Source: Adiantum capillus-veneris (lineage: Eukaryota > Streptophyta > Polypodiopsida > Polypodiales > Pteridaceae). From it: a stretch of 64,000 nucleotides of DNA. The first letter of the stretch is position 1. Every line of letters begins with the position of its first letter. This document shows positions 47,400-60,313 of this stretch, piece after piece. Where the stretch lies: positions 41,357,537 to 41,421,536 of the forward strand of contig CM043966.1 in NCBI GenBank assembly GCA_014529385.2, written 5' to 3'. The notes under the pieces are model-generated. The model had not been told where the DNA came from, searched no databases, and saw only the letters and a list, made by a program, of their open reading frames with translations. Made by a program: the position numbers and the translations under genes.

Positions 47400-48940
47400 T
47401 ATCACTATACCTAATGGTAGCTGGTAGGCAAAAAACCTATCATGGCTTATATCTTTCATATAGCAGGCTCTCAACTAGTCAAAATAGAAGTATAACTAAA
47501 GCAGTCGAAAAACCCAGATGTGTGAATCTAATCGAAAACAAAAAACGTTTATTTCTATACAACAGCGTTCATGGCATAGTTAGCAAGGTAAGACATATGC
47601 CATAAGATTAGGGCCATTGCACTTCCAAAAAACTATCAGATAAGCAGTAAGCAACAGCATTAGAGTGTATATTCAAGCCAAAAACAGGCAATTCTGAAGG
47701 TCGTTCAGTGTATCCCCAGTATATATTAAAAGTAGGCAAATCTGAAGCAAGTTAAGTGTATCCTTGTAGTATTCAATATGCATTCCCTTCTTAGATCATA
47801 GGATATCATTAGTTTAGAAATAAAGAAAGATAAGCCTGAGGTATCATCTCCACGACTGATCATTATAACAAGAAGTAACAATCCACCCATTCCCATCTCA
47901 GAAAAGATTACTTATCATGTCATACAAGGTGTCTATAGCTGATAGATATTGGCAATCTCACATAAATATAGACAGTTATCCACATGATTGGCTCTCAATC
48001 ATTCAAGTAGTAGCTATATAGTGTCTCTAATGCAGCATAAGCTTCTAGATATGTGAGTCTAAATATAAAAAAAACGCCTATTTTTGTCTATAGAAAGGTC
48101 CCTGCATAGTTTCTAGGTTAGGCCATGTGCCATATCATTTTTAGATAGAGTTAGATCTACTATATTGTTAGATAAATGCCCACGCCTTCAGCATTATAGT
48201 AAGCTATACAACCATCAGTATCAACATTAGTGTCTACTTTTACGCAAAAAAGTATGCAAATCTGAGAAAATTTTAGTGCAACCATTTCCTATCTAGCATT
48301 TTCTATGCATAGCACAGATCGTCAAAATATTTGTAAGTAGTATAACACTCCTGTAGCCGCTTTAGCATGTATTTTTAAGCAAACAGGTAGTCAAAATAAG
48401 TGTGTCCATTCTTTATGTAGCATTAAATATGCATTCCATTCTCAGAATATACGATCTCATGAGTACAAAAACAACCATAGTAATTGTCTCGGTACCTCAG
48501 AGGTCTCGTCAGAGCTTCCAGTAGCCATGCTCGTGGCGAAGATTATCACTCAAGTCCAATATGATAGCTATGTGTGTATATCTTAGAATAGATAGCAGTA
48601 ATACTGGAAGGAAACTAAGTGAGCGACAGGGATAGCATGAGTATTCTGTTACTAGTTCCCTGATAGAGTACTACAAGCCTTTATTACCAGTTCCGGTTAT
48701 TGCCAAGCAGTTCCAGAGAGAGTACTACTTCTTTAAATGCTCAGAGACAGGCAAATAAACATGTTTAATTAAAATTCTTCATACCTGAGAGGACCCTCCA
48801 AAGCAACCAGTTGCCATCTTTGTATTAGAACTTGATACTACTACCCACAGTATGGGTTATAGATAGGTGATATAATCACTAAATAACAGAAGGTAAACAC
48901 AAGCGATGCTGCAAGGAAACTAAGTGAGCATAAGAAAGCT
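47400..48940 (+). repeat. Diverged tandem repeats of about 540 bp
   Basis: A block with GGCTCTCAAnnAnTCAA, a downstream CATAGTTxxxAGGTTAGRCC and ATATGCATTCC is found at about 47470-47800 and again at about 47990-48430, offset near 530-540 bp. A phrase GGAAACTAAGTGAGC recurs at 48612 and 48917. The sequence is AT-rich and non-coding. It may be an old LTR or satellite remnant; 46600-47400 has a similar texture with no gene. Confidence 0.45.
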
Positions 48941-49516
48941 CACCTTTTTATAGTGCTAGGTCTTCAATACCATGTTCCAGAGAGCCGGCAGCCCCATACA
49001 GCCCTTCTTCATGGAGATCATACTGGCCCTTCGCCTTCTATTCAGGCTCATCAACGTCATATACGGACTCAGTGGCCCAAGCGTATAGAGCTGCCCATCA
49101 AGCGTACGTTTCCCATCAATTTTTGTATGTTGACGTCAAACAGTTCCTCCCAATTGCGCAGACTCAGCACTAACCCTTCCTCTTTCCCAAGCTTCGCCCA
49201 CTCACTTGGCGCTCGAATCCGTGCATGGTGTTTATGGCTTAGTGTACTGGTCATAGTTTATTTGTGGAAAGTCATTGCCCCACTAGGAATTAGATGTCCC
49301 TTTTTAAGTGTCCTACCCCACTGGACATTATATGTCCCTACACACACTCTATGTGTCATAAGTGACTATAGCCATGCTACTCATGAACAAAAAGTAATGC
49401 CTATGTGGCAAATGTTTATAGAAAAAATTATTATCCAAGTTTTCCTATGTGAAGGTTTTTATTTCATCAAAAGTATAGTCATATAGCTGTAAGAGCTAGT
49501 GTAATATTATGGAACA

Positions 49517-49770
<254 letters not shown>

Positions 49771-51366
49771 CCCTTATAAATGTGTATATGTCCATATATA
49801 TATGTGTGTATGCATGACAATATGTGTGTTTACATTTTTGTATCTATGTGTACATATGTATGCATGTGTATATGTATATATATGTGTACGTGCATGTATG
49901 TAGACACTAACCAAGGGATCATAGAACCTGATGGTGGAGCACTTCCTCTTGGGTATAGTCCCTTTTTAATTGTAGTGTTGCAGCCTATGGTCCATTCATG
50001 TATGCCTTACCGCAATGCACCCTTGGTTTTACCACGATTGAGATTGTGATGATAGCTAAAGAGGTGCCACTAGACTATTTCCACTACTAGCCCCTACTTA
50101 GGTCTAATAGTATATATGTGTGTGTGTATCTATATAAGTGAGTGTATGTATGTATCCGTGTGAGAAAGACAAAAAGCGGTATAGAGAGAGAGAGAGAGAG
50201 GATTAGGTGTAGACATGTAGAGGTATGTAGATTAGATATAGAGCTAGGTCCTAATACTTACAACCATTAATGCAGATGTTAGACAAGAGACCACCTATTG
50301 GGAGCAACCCACTCATTCTTCCTTTGGCTGGTTCACGTCCCAAATGGGCCGCTATCCACGATGGATGTCGCCTCCAATGGACCCGAGTCTTGAGGTTGTA
50401 AGTCCAAGCAATGGATTAAAGCTTATCTTTAGCCATTTTTTTGCGAGCATGAGTTTCAATTTTTTTTTGCTATTTGCAGGCATAGAACAGAAATAGGGGG
50501 TGGTCTAGAGAGAGTTACCATGTGTCAATAGGAGTGCACAAACAAAGACATTTTCTTTTTTTTCTCTTGTGCACACGATGGGCCAACGTAGGGTAGAGAG
50601 AGTTTCTTTTTTGCTACGCTTCTATTGCGATGGCCTCCCTTTGTGTGCTCTACGCTTATCAATTGGTCATGTAGGTGAACTTTGCGCATCGTCAAGCTCT
50701 TGCAAGTAGGTGAGGAATGGTAGCTATGTTTCAAGCCGCTGCTTTGCTGAGATTGCTAGGTGTATGGACAATGCTACAAAAGGGAGCCAGCAGCAATGCC
50801 GAGCCTGGTGGTAGTAATGTAGAGCAGTTTAGCATGTCGAGTCAGGGAAGGATACAAGCATAGCCATGCTGATGCAGAGCCGACAGGGCTTTGGGGAAAG
50901 GATGCAAGGAGGAACTGGTGCATGGGTCAGGGGAGGAGGGATGGAGGGGCGCATGCAGAGGAGAAGCATGGGTGGAGCAAATGTAGTCTGTAGATTGAAG
51001 TAGGGGATGGGGATAAAATTGTGGGATGGGGCAACTTCGACAAGTTTTTGGCTTGTGTGGATGTGTATCATGCTAGATAGCAGGGTAGGGAGCCGTTCTC
51101 CGCGGGGGGTGTGCCGCACACAACAAAGCACATGAAGTGTGTGGATCCTTCACAATGGTGGTTTCCTTTTGTGTTATGATGCAGTGCGAGTCTGAGATGG
51201 TAGGCGGAGAGAGGGAACACGGGTAGAGAGGGGAAGCACTGCGTAGCAAGGGGAGAAGCATGAGGAATGGCTCTTTCTCTTTGTGGGTGTGTGTGTGTGT
51301 GCGCGCACACATGTACGCACACACGTTTGCATGCATGTTCGCAAGAGCATGCCTCTCTATGAATGA

Positions 51367-51370
<4 letters not shown>

Positions 51371-51463
<93 letters not shown>
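51371..51463 (+). repeat. Long (CT)n microsatellite
   Basis: Ninety-three bases of uninterrupted CT. It is preceded by GTGTGTGTGTGCGCGCACAC and the phrase GCATGCCTCTCTATGAATGA; a similar pair of phrases recurs at 51720-51790, so a larger unit was duplicated. Confidence 0.97.
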
Positions 51464-51465
<2 letters not shown>

Positions 51466-52029
51466 GGGTTCAGCTCTTAGACATGTAAGTTACCATGTGA
51501 GTTCAAATGAATGGGTTTTTCAATTGCCAAAATTTTAAAATTGTAGCAAAATTATATTAATAAAAGGGATGTTTTAATTCATTTTAGAGAAAAACCCGTA
51601 AGTTCTTGAACAAAAAGGGATCATTGTATTACCTTAATCTTATAAGTAAAGGGGGGTTTTGATACCCTTTGAACACACGTTGTATGAATAGATTCTTAAA
51701 GGTGCACCCCCCAAGATCTGTGTGTGTGTGTGTGTGCGCGCGCGCGCAGGTCTGCGAAGGCATGCCTTTCTAGAAATGAGACACCTCTTTGTGTCTTTCT
51801 CTACTGGACGTGCATATGGAAAGGGGAGGCTAGGGTAGGCATATGTCACCTAGTTGAAGCCATTGGGCCTTTAGGTAACAAAAGAAAGGCAAGTGGGGAT
51901 AGAGCAAAGAGAGATGCAGAGATGCAAAGAGGATGATGGAAAAGGGAGGGTGGGGGGGGGGGCTCTTTGTCTCTCTTTGTCTCATGGGTGGCACAAGAGA
52001 TAAGAGGCAATCACGTGAGCTTGATGAGG

Positions 52030-52031
<2 letters not shown>

Positions 52032-52114
<83 letters not shown>
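52032..52114 (+). repeat. Long (CT)n microsatellite
   Basis: About 83 bases of uninterrupted CT, followed by a plain non-coding stretch (52115-52590). Confidence 0.97.
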
Positions 52115-52116
<2 letters not shown>

Positions 52117-52689
52117 GGATGATATCCAAGAGGAGTGTGTGTAATTGCATGGGCAGTATGAGCATGTGGCAATCAGAGTTGTGAGTCTAAAATGTTAGAT
52201 GGCAATGACCTTACTAGGTGGAGCTGCAACATGGGAGGTCATGGTGATAACAAGAGCACGCGCACAGGAGCATGTGTGTGATATGGGAGAGTTGCCCTTT
52301 GTGTTCTGCCAAATGTAGAGCTGATGAAGTAGTGAGATCCGCAGGATGCATGTGGGAGCGGGAGCACGGATGGAGCCACAGGGGAGTATGCTTGGGATCT
52401 GCAGGGGGCAAAGCGGGCCATACAAGGGTCATCCATTGCACTGCAGACAAAGTAGGAGGGCAAGGTTGTGATGTGTGAGACAACTCGCTATAGAGGCGAG
52501 CATGGAGCCATGCAAGAATTGGCTCTAGGCCTTTTTTCTTGTTTGTTGAGAAAGACCATAGGCCACAATTTTTTGTGGAGTGTAGTGGCAAAACAATACC
52601 TCTATCAAACAAAGGTACTCCTCTCGCAAAAACACTGCACATTGGAGGTCTGGATCTACCATTGGTGGAGGAACCTGGGTAGATTGGTG

Positions 52690-53110
52690 GGTACCTCCGT
52701 TATCCATGTCACACGGTATCACCTTGAAAGATTACATCAAGTATTAGAGAAAGAAGAGTTTATGATTTTCACACACAATATGAGGGTTTTGGAATGGCAC
52801 TTAAAGGAAAGACCTTAACATGGTTCCAAAGTTTAGAATCTAGAAGCATTCATGACCTTCAAGCTCTAGCATATAGTTTTGTTGCTTCATTTTCTAAAAT
52901 GGGAATCATACACAATACATTAACACAACATATAGCTTCAAATAAGAGAACTAGGAAACCATGAGATATTCTACAAGGGAGGTATGACAATATGTAGCAA
53001 GATGTCCGGAGAGAGAACATCCTAAACAAGAGAATTTTTTTCACTCTTCTTGAAAGGTTTGTCAAATAGATAATTTCATGCAAGCTTGTATAGAATGAGA
53101 CATGCCACAT
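52690..53110 (+). pseudogene. Decayed Ty3/gypsy Gag fragment
   Basis: In one plus-strand frame the sequence reads MALKGKTLTWFQSLE near 52790, followed by ALAYSFVASFSK at about 52870. This is the conserved core of the retrotransposon Gag family (the pattern LxGxAxxWFxxL…FxxxF). Stops occur at about 52965 and 53000, and the frame changes upstream. From 53110 to 53640 only short broken frames follow. It is a separate element from the gypsy at 31-37 kb. Confidence 0.75.
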
Positions 53111-53639
53111 TGGAGCCTTGTATACATGACACTATTTAGCTAAGGGAAAATTTTGACATATATGGGAAAGATGTCGAAGAAGTAGACATGAGGAGTGGCA
53201 AGACAAAAGTTGTTATTCCTATAAAAGTGGGTCCAACCAAAAATTCCAAGGAGTACAAGTCCAAGAAAAAATTTTGAGGAGTACAAAGAAGCATTGAGGA
53301 AAATGAATCAATTTATGGATACTCTTCAAAGAAAAATTTTGTCTATACAAGGGACTCCTCAAGAACAAATTATGTCATTAAAAAATCTAATATCTAACCA
53401 ACTCAAATGATTTTCTCATATTAAACTGATCATTTAATGTGGAAGAATAAACGGGAACAAGGGTTAGAATATAGACATGTGCTTACAGATCTATCTCAAC
53501 ATGGGGCCAATGGTAAAGGGGTCCAAATGAGAGATGGTATGTCAAAGAGCAAGGCTAACCGATGGATCTTAAAAAACCTTAGGGTTAGCTTCAATGAATA
53601 CCTCCAAAGGTTAGTGTTAAAAGTCCTTTGACCTTAGGT

Positions 53640-54130
53640 AAGCTAGGGCTATGCTTGAGGTGGGAACCCGGCCCAAGCTTGAGGTGCTTGTCGTGCCTGA
53701 TGACTGATATGCTTGACATGCTTGAAGTTCTTGATGCTTGTCATGCCTGAGATGCTAGGGTTGTACTTGAGTGGGAACCCATCCCAAGATTGAGGGGCTT
53801 AATGGCCAAGCTTATGTGGAGAACTAGGCCCAAGTTTGAGGGGCTTGAGGTGTCACAAAAGTCAATGCAAATCCCTACGAGGAGGGGGCGAGCCATGCAA
53901 GTAGGGGGGGTGGTTGCTTGACCACTCTCTCTCCCAAAGGGCACCCCTTGCTCAGGCAAGTAGGACACATGTCAAGGCCCTAGCTAGGTTACTTTCAAGG
54001 AGTGTCCTAAGCCTATTGATTGGCCTCCCAAGGGGTCCAATGATAATTCAATAGATTTAATTAATTGTTTTTGTATTTATCAAGTCCTCTCTTTCAAAGG
54101 GGAATGGGGGACACTTGTCCCAAGGCTAGC
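53640..54130 (+). repeat. Degenerate CTTGAGG-word repeats
   Basis: Short words such as GCTTGAGGTGC, GTGGGAACCC and GGCCCAAG recur six or more times in 500 bp, giving a loose, irregular repeat. It could be the U3 part of the LTR that ends at 54956. No gene. Confidence 0.4.
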
Positions 54131-54499
54131 ATGCTTGCTTGATATGCATCCTACATGTGATTGGCCAGACTTGCAGTGGTCCAATGAGCTTCAAGCTTGT
54201 GCTAAAAGAGGGGGTCGACCAAACCAAGTAGGGGGCATGCTTGAGGGGTATACTCTCCTACACACACTCACACACACTCTCATTGTGTGAAGTACAAATT
54301 GCAAGAGCTCCATCTCCTTCTCCAAGCTAGTAGATAAGTTGAGAGCCTACACCAACACTTTTGGCTATGGAATGCAAATCCAATCAAGAGCCATGCTTCA
54401 ATGCTTAAGCTTGCCACCTTCTCCATTTTCATTACTATGCTATTATGTATGCTAGCAAGAAGAGTGACGATAAGTGATGAACTAATTCTTTCTCCTATG

Positions 54500-54956
54500 A
54501 AATGTTTCTTCTTTCTCTTCCCTACCCTCATTCCCCGCTACCTCTCTCCACCTTCGAAGGTGTTTGAGGCCTTGGGATTGAGGCTTTAGATAGTTAATGC
54601 TTTCCACAAAGTTTATATTATGCTTGTGATGCATGAAGCTTTCCATCTTCATTGCATCACCTTGGTCACAAGGAATACAAAGATTTTATTGTACCAAGGC
54701 TCTCTTGATGGGAGAAACTATAATACAAATTCCTATTGGAGGGGGGAACGGCTCCACATAAATCCGGTCCTCAACTGTTGTCATGTTCTCTAAACTCTCT
54801 CTCTCGCAAAAGTATTGTTCATGCCAAGTTAACTAAATGCTATTTTTAAGTTGATACCATCAATTAAGTTCACCCTCTATGCTCACAAAGTAATTCTACA
54901 AAAGTACTTTCTCTAATTTCTGCTACTCTCAAAGTTAATAGGAAATTTCCATTACA
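54500..54956 (+). mobile_element. LTR fragment related to the 60-62 kb element
   Basis: The region matches 61480-61942 over about 450 bp, sharing CTCCACCTTCGAAGGTG, GAGGCCTTGGGA, the TGCATGAAGCTTTCCATCTT stretch and the ending TTTCCATTACA. Divergence is higher than between the two LTRs at 60-64 kb, and the upstream part differs. After 54956 no primer-binding-site-like sequence follows, so this is a solo LTR or truncated copy. A weak promoter-like region lies near 54290. Confidence 0.7.
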
Positions 54957-55211
54957 AATTATAACTCACGTGGGACAACTTAAACAATCCCAAGAGAGTA
55001 TCAAACCATAAATGAGCAGGTGACAACAAAACCAAAATGACCCAACATATTTAGCGACAACTTTGGTGTTGAAGGAGCAGAAAGCTCCAAGTGTTCTAGA
55101 AGGGACGCTGCAGCAAATGGATGTGATACAAGAAAATGGATTTTTTTGCAATAATCGCCCAACTTTTTTTGATATTTTTGAGACCCAAAACTCTTGTGTG
55201 CAAGTGAAACT

Positions 55212-55399
55212 TGAGCAAGGGTTCGCACACTGCATTTATTTTGTTAGCAAAATATAATACTTAAGGATTATTATATATATATATAGATATAGATAGATAG
55301 ATAGATAGATAGATATTAAGAGAGAGGAAAACTTCTGTATTTTTCTCCTTCTCTCTCTCTCTCTCTAATATATACATATATATGCATGTGTGTGTGTGT

Positions 55400-55430
<31 letters not shown>

Positions 55431-55786
55431 AGGGTAGGGTAGCATGTGTGGTGTAATGTATGAAGCACCTAGATATCTCATAAGCCGTGATAATTGGAGT
55501 TATGAAAAAGACTTATTAATTTTGCAGTCTAAGGAGGCATCATGAAGCAAATGTAATATATCCCATCTTCCAAACCTCTTCTTGATGTCTTGTATCCATC
55601 TCAAGCTTGAGATGTTTCTTTTATACATCTTCTAGATTTTTCTACTTGTTTCCCATGCAAATCTTGATATATAGATACACAGAAAGATAAAATCAGCAGA
55701 AGAAAAGTTTTATATTGAACGACCCTAAGACAAAGATCTGTTAATTTTTAAATTCAAGTACTGTTAATACTTGAGATGGAAAGTGG

Positions 55787-55842
<56 letters not shown>

Positions 55843-56070
55843 CATGGCACTATTGAGGCAAAGGCACCACAAAACTATTTAGGTGCAAGACTTGAGTCCA
55901 AGCACCACTATACAAAACTTGGTGGTAAGGGCAGTTAGCACTAAGCAAGCGTTTTAGGAGAGACACTATGATTCTCAAAGAAGATGCAATGGAGAAAGCA
56001 TGAGCAAGTATATGTGATGGAGAAGGTGATTAAAACTAAAAAATGCCACATAAAATGTGTACGGGCTACA
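55212..56070 (+). repeat. Direct repeat A flanking the Penelope-like element
   Basis: An 859-bp segment starting TGAGCAAGGGTTCGCAC and ending TGTACGGGCTACA, repeated at 57986-58837. It contains an AT/GATA microsatellite near 55270-55315, a G homopolymer of about 30 (55400-55428) and a GA tract (55795-55840). The two copies differ mainly in microsatellite length, so the duplication is young. It begins TG and ends CA, as an LTR would, but no primer-binding site follows. Confidence 0.88.
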
Positions 56071-57481
56071 AAATGATTCTACCATTATCATTAAGCCAGC
56101 AAACAAAAAATTAGGACCTGTCATCTTATCCAAATCTTGGTATATAGAGGAAGCCTATAAACATCTCCTAGATTCCCCTACCTACACCCCCGTGGCTTCA
56201 ACTCCCCTCTCTTTCGTCTCCTCTATTCTTACTAATTGTGCTTTTCTTTCTTCTAAAGAGCGGAATTTTATCCTTAGGCCTCTTTCTTCTAAACCCAAAC
56301 CTTGTCCCTTTTTTCTACTTCCTAAAATCCACAAACCCTCCTTAGTAGGACGCCCCATTTGTTTATAGAGGATATATTCTAGAGCATGCCTCTATATGGC
56401 TCCACTTTCAACTTCTCCCTATCCTTCTCACTAAGAAGCAACACCTCAAAGATTCTTTTTCACTCATCAAATATATCTCCTCTCTTGTCCTTCCTTTTAA
56501 TGTCCTTCTCTTCACGTTTGATGTTGAGTCTTTATACCCTAGCATTCCCATTCAACAAGGTTTGCTTGCACTCTCTGACTCTATACGACATCATTTTTCC
56601 CCACCCAAAGCGAGTCTCATCCTCTCTTTGGCCTCTCTTGTCCTTAACCACCACTACATCTCCTTCCAAGGTAATTGTTGGCGGCAAATCAAAGGTACTG
56701 CCATGGGTTCCAATTTTGTTGTCGTTTATGCCTGCCTCTTTCTTTGTCACTTAGAGGATAGTATCAACCTTTTCTCCCATCCCTCTCTTCTTTATTTCAA
56801 AAGATACATTGATGATGCCTTTGGCATTTGGCAGGGATCCTTTCTTGATCTTGAAATAATGCTCAAGCAATACGGGTCACCACTCCAAAACCATATCAAA
56901 ATTTCCCCTGTCATTTCTTCCATAGAAGCTTCCATCCTTGACATTCATTTCTTCAAAGGATCCTCCTTTGCGCTTTCAGGGATTCTTGATTCTCATTGCT
57001 ATCAAAAAATTCTTAACAATTACAACTACATTCCCTGGCAATCTTGGCACCCCACCCACCAGAAAGTTGCTTTTATCTTTTTAGAACTGAAAAGATATAT
57101 CATTAGAGAGAGCTCCTTAGATGGCTTCCTTACCATTCGGGCCCTGTTTTTTCAAAGACTCAGAGCAAGGGGATACCCCCAAGCTCTCCTCCAAAAATGT
57201 TTCTCCCTCACTTATAATGATAGAGAATCTCTCCTAATGAAAAAACCCGTATCAAAAGACCCCCTCTTTGTGGTCAAAATTCCCTTTTCACCCTTTACAC
57301 GCAACCTTAATCTCTCTCTTTCTTTAATCAAACCTCTCACCCTTATACTTGGTACCACGCCCAAATTTTCCACCTCCCTAAGCCCCTTATTTGTTGGCTC
57401 AATGCGCCCAATGTCGAGAATATGCTTACCTCCAATTCTCGCACCCCTCCTTGTCCCACTACCCACCCCACCCCCGCCCAA
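56057..57481 (+). pseudogene. Penelope-like reverse transcriptase
   Basis: Two overlapping frames give one RT domain of about 470 residues. The first (56057-56368) has KPANKKLGPVIL and LLPKIHKP, then RPI. The frame changes near 56360, and the second frame (from about 56370, read upstream of the first ATG) has LLFTFDVESLYPSI (motif A aspartate), GTAMGSNF, KRYIDDAFGIW (YIDD active site) and YIPWQSWHPTHQKVAF. This block order, especially NKKLGP and the PW-HP-H-K segment, is typical of Penelope-like elements. A C-terminal GIY-YIG endonuclease was not found. The break and the absence of an ATG at the 5' end make it a pseudogene unless the break is a sequencing error. Confidence 0.82.
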
Positions 57482-57793
57482 TTGGTGTCATTATTTATAA
57501 TTTTGTATCCTCTCCCTTTGCCTCCTTTTTTGTGCCTTTTAATTAGTCTGATTTTCCCCCTATTTTTTGCAATCTATGCCTTGCTCCTTCTAGCCTCTCT
57601 TATTTTGATTTTACCCCCTAAAAGAGGTGCATTTTGTACCAAATGTTTCCTCTATTTACTTATTTGTACCAAAAGATGCTTGTATTTATTTCTTCGTACC
57701 AATAACTTCTATCCTCCTCTTTGCCCTCACCTTTGTACCTACCTTCGGTTTGTAATCTCCAACCCTTATTTAAAGCCCCCAGTCCTTGTAAAA

Positions 57794-57846
57794 GAATTAA
57801 CACTACTGATGAGCTTTATATAACGAAACGTGTTTAGTGTTAATTC
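57794..57846 (+). ncRNA. Hammerhead ribozyme-like motif
   Basis: The core CTGATGA (57806-57812) and GAAA (57825-57828) are correctly placed. A perfect 12-bp stem I is formed by 57794-57805 and 57835-57846. Stem III is minimal (A57828:U57833 and C57829:G57832), and the expected cleavage site is after U57834 in a GUU triplet. Stem II (57813-57824) pairs poorly apart from its closing G-C. Type I hammerheads with tiny stem III are known from Penelope-like elements, where they are thought to act as dimers. Here the motif lies 310 bases after the RT stop and 140 bases before direct repeat B. Confidence 0.62.
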
Positions 57847-57985
57847 GTTTGTTCAAACCCCACCCCCCAAACACCCCCCCACTCCCTTCCCCCCCCCCCC
57901 CCCCCCCCCGAACCACCACCAAATTTTATCCCTTCTCACCTTTTTTTCTTGGTAAGTTTCGCTCGCTTTAAGTTCATAAATTTTA

Positions 57986-58067
57986 TGAGCAAGGGTTCGC
58001 ACGCTAAATTTATTTTGTTAGCAAAACATTATACTTAAGGATTATAATTATATATATATATATATTA

Positions 58068-58120
<53 letters not shown>

Positions 58121-58571
58121 TTCTCTCTCTCTCTAATATATACATATATATGCATGTATGTGTGTGTGTGTGGGGGGGGGGGGGGGGGGGGGGGGGCGAG
58201 GGGGGGGTGGTTAGGGTAGGGTATCATGTGTTGTGTAATGTATGAAGCACCTAGATATCTCATAAGCCGTGATAATTGGAGTTATGAAAAAGACTTATTC
58301 ATTTTGCAGTCTAAGGAGGCATCATGAAGCAAGTGTAATATATCCCATCTTCCAAATCTCTTCTTGATGTCTTGTATCCATCTCAAGCTTGAGATGTTTC
58401 TTTTATACATCTTCTAGATTTTTCTACTTGTTTCCCATGCAATTCTTGATATATAGATACATAGAAAGATAAAATCAACAGAAGAAAAGTTTTATATTGA
58501 ACGACCCTAAGACAAAGATCTGTTAATTATTTAACTCAAGTACTGTTAATACTTGAGATGGAAAGTGGGTG

Positions 58572-58607
<36 letters not shown>

Positions 58608-58837
58608 CATGGCACTATTGAGGCAAAGGCACCACAAAACTATTTAGGTGCAAGACTTGATTCCAAGCACCACTATACAAAACTTGGTGGTAAGGACGGT
58701 TAGCACTAAGCTAGCGTTTTAGAAGAGACACTGTGATTCTCAAAGAAGATGCAATAAAGAAAGCATGAGCAAGTATATGTGATGGAGATGGTGATTCTAA
58801 AACTAAAACATGCCACATAAAATGTGTACGGGCTACA
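57986..58837 (+). repeat. Direct repeat B flanking the Penelope-like element
   Basis: The 852-bp partner of the segment at 55212-56070, ending at the same GTACGGGCTACA. It differs in the AT microsatellite (58046-58118, about 70 bp), the G run (about 24 G near 58173-58196) and a shorter GA tract (58575-58605). Homology stops abruptly at both ends. The 1915 bp between A and B holds the RT and ribozyme-like motif, plus a C-rich stretch at 57865-57910. Confidence 0.88.
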
Positions 58838-58839
58838 TA

Positions 58840-60310
58840 CATTTTGCAAATAATAAGCCAAGGATTATAATCTTACACCAGTTGGCTGCCTTCTACTCAA
58901 CCTTCCTCCTCCATGCTCAACCTTTGACTATGGAGTATTTTGTGACCTTTAGCCTTACTCCTCAACACTTTACTTCTTTATATCCATGGCACTAGTAAAA
59001 CCCGCATCTTTGTTCATTATCTACCTACCATGATGGAGACCTTGTTTCATCGCTTTATAGACCTCCTTTCAATAAGAACATCTAGTCTATAAGGTGGAGA
59101 AAGAATGGCTGGAAAAAATGCACCCTTGTAGCTCCCGTGATGAATGTCAGTACAAAGTGAGGGAGGGGAAGAACTGGACGCATTGACAATTTTTGGAAAG
59201 GTTCTATATAAGAGGGAGGGGGGGGTAGTATTGGTAGTTTCACTAGAGTTAAATAAGGAGGCAAGGTATAAAGGGCCCTTTTAATGAGAGAGAAGAGACA
59301 GTTTTAGAGAGAGAGAGAGAGAGGTGACCAAGGTCTCGAGAAGACAATCAACTTACAACCTTTAGATTTTGGCAATCAAGTTTAGCTACAAAAATTGCTT
59401 CATTCTATTTTAGGAAGGTCAAAGACAAGAAGACAAACATAAGGTAAGGAAAAGTGAGTGTATCAATCTGGGGTTTGTATCTCATCACAATGTTCTCACA
59501 ATGATGAAGATCACATGCCACACTATTGGAAAACTATATGACTTATAAGCTACAAATGCTAGTATTCATGGTAGCAAAACTCTTTTGGGGGGGGGGGGTG
59601 GGGGTGGTGGTGGTGGTGGTGTTGTGTGTGTGTGTGTGTTTTCACTACATGATGCAAAACCTACATATTGCGTGAACTCAAGGACTTTTAATAAAACTCT
59701 TTACTTGTGAATTTTTCACCAACAATGGGGACCCTTTTCCTAGTCAATCTGTATTTTTTTTCTCAAGATCATTTTTTCAACACCCTTTGTATGTGAAAAT
59801 GTGAGAAAATATAAAATAAAATGAACCCTATTGTTGAACCCACGTGATAATTTTTTTTAAAGTTTAGTGGAACCCCCCCCCCCCCAAAAACCCCCTTTGA
59901 GTAAAAAAATAGCATCCGGTTTAGCATTCTTGCAAACCCCTATGCTGAGATCAACAACTATGTCCAAGGTCATGTAGAGAAAGCATAATCATAAGCTCAT
60001 CATAAGGATGACTAAGATACACCACATACCCATCCCACCTCAACCGTTCATATTGTGTATATAAGTATACTCACATCTCATGTGCAACATGACACGTCTT
60101 GTTACTCAAGTCACATTAGTTCACTATTGCCCAATTTAAGTTGGTAGTGTGAATTTTTCATTGAGAGTAATTAATTTGGGTTTTTTAATAATCTTAAAAT
60201 AGTATGATGATCACATTCTTTGAGTGCAATGCACTAGTAGTTTAGCAATAGCATCAACCGTCCACTCTATATGATGTAAAAAGAAACAATGAATGAACTA
60301 GTTTGTGGAA
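58840..60310. other. Gene-free interval
   Basis: AT-rich sequence with a poly-G/GGT stretch at about 59588-59640, a GT microsatellite, and a C-run near 59875. Open frames are under 65 codons without recognisable features. Confidence 0.6.
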
Positions 60311-60313
60311 CAT

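Noticed and set aside
48953-49486. 177-codon plus-strand frame
   Set aside because: No recognisable motif; it lies in a degenerate repeat region. A few hydrophobic stretches could be chance.
56386-56754. 122-codon plus-strand frame within the Penelope-like RT
   Set aside because: It overlaps the RT in another frame; RT motifs are in the frame read from about 56370 to 57481.
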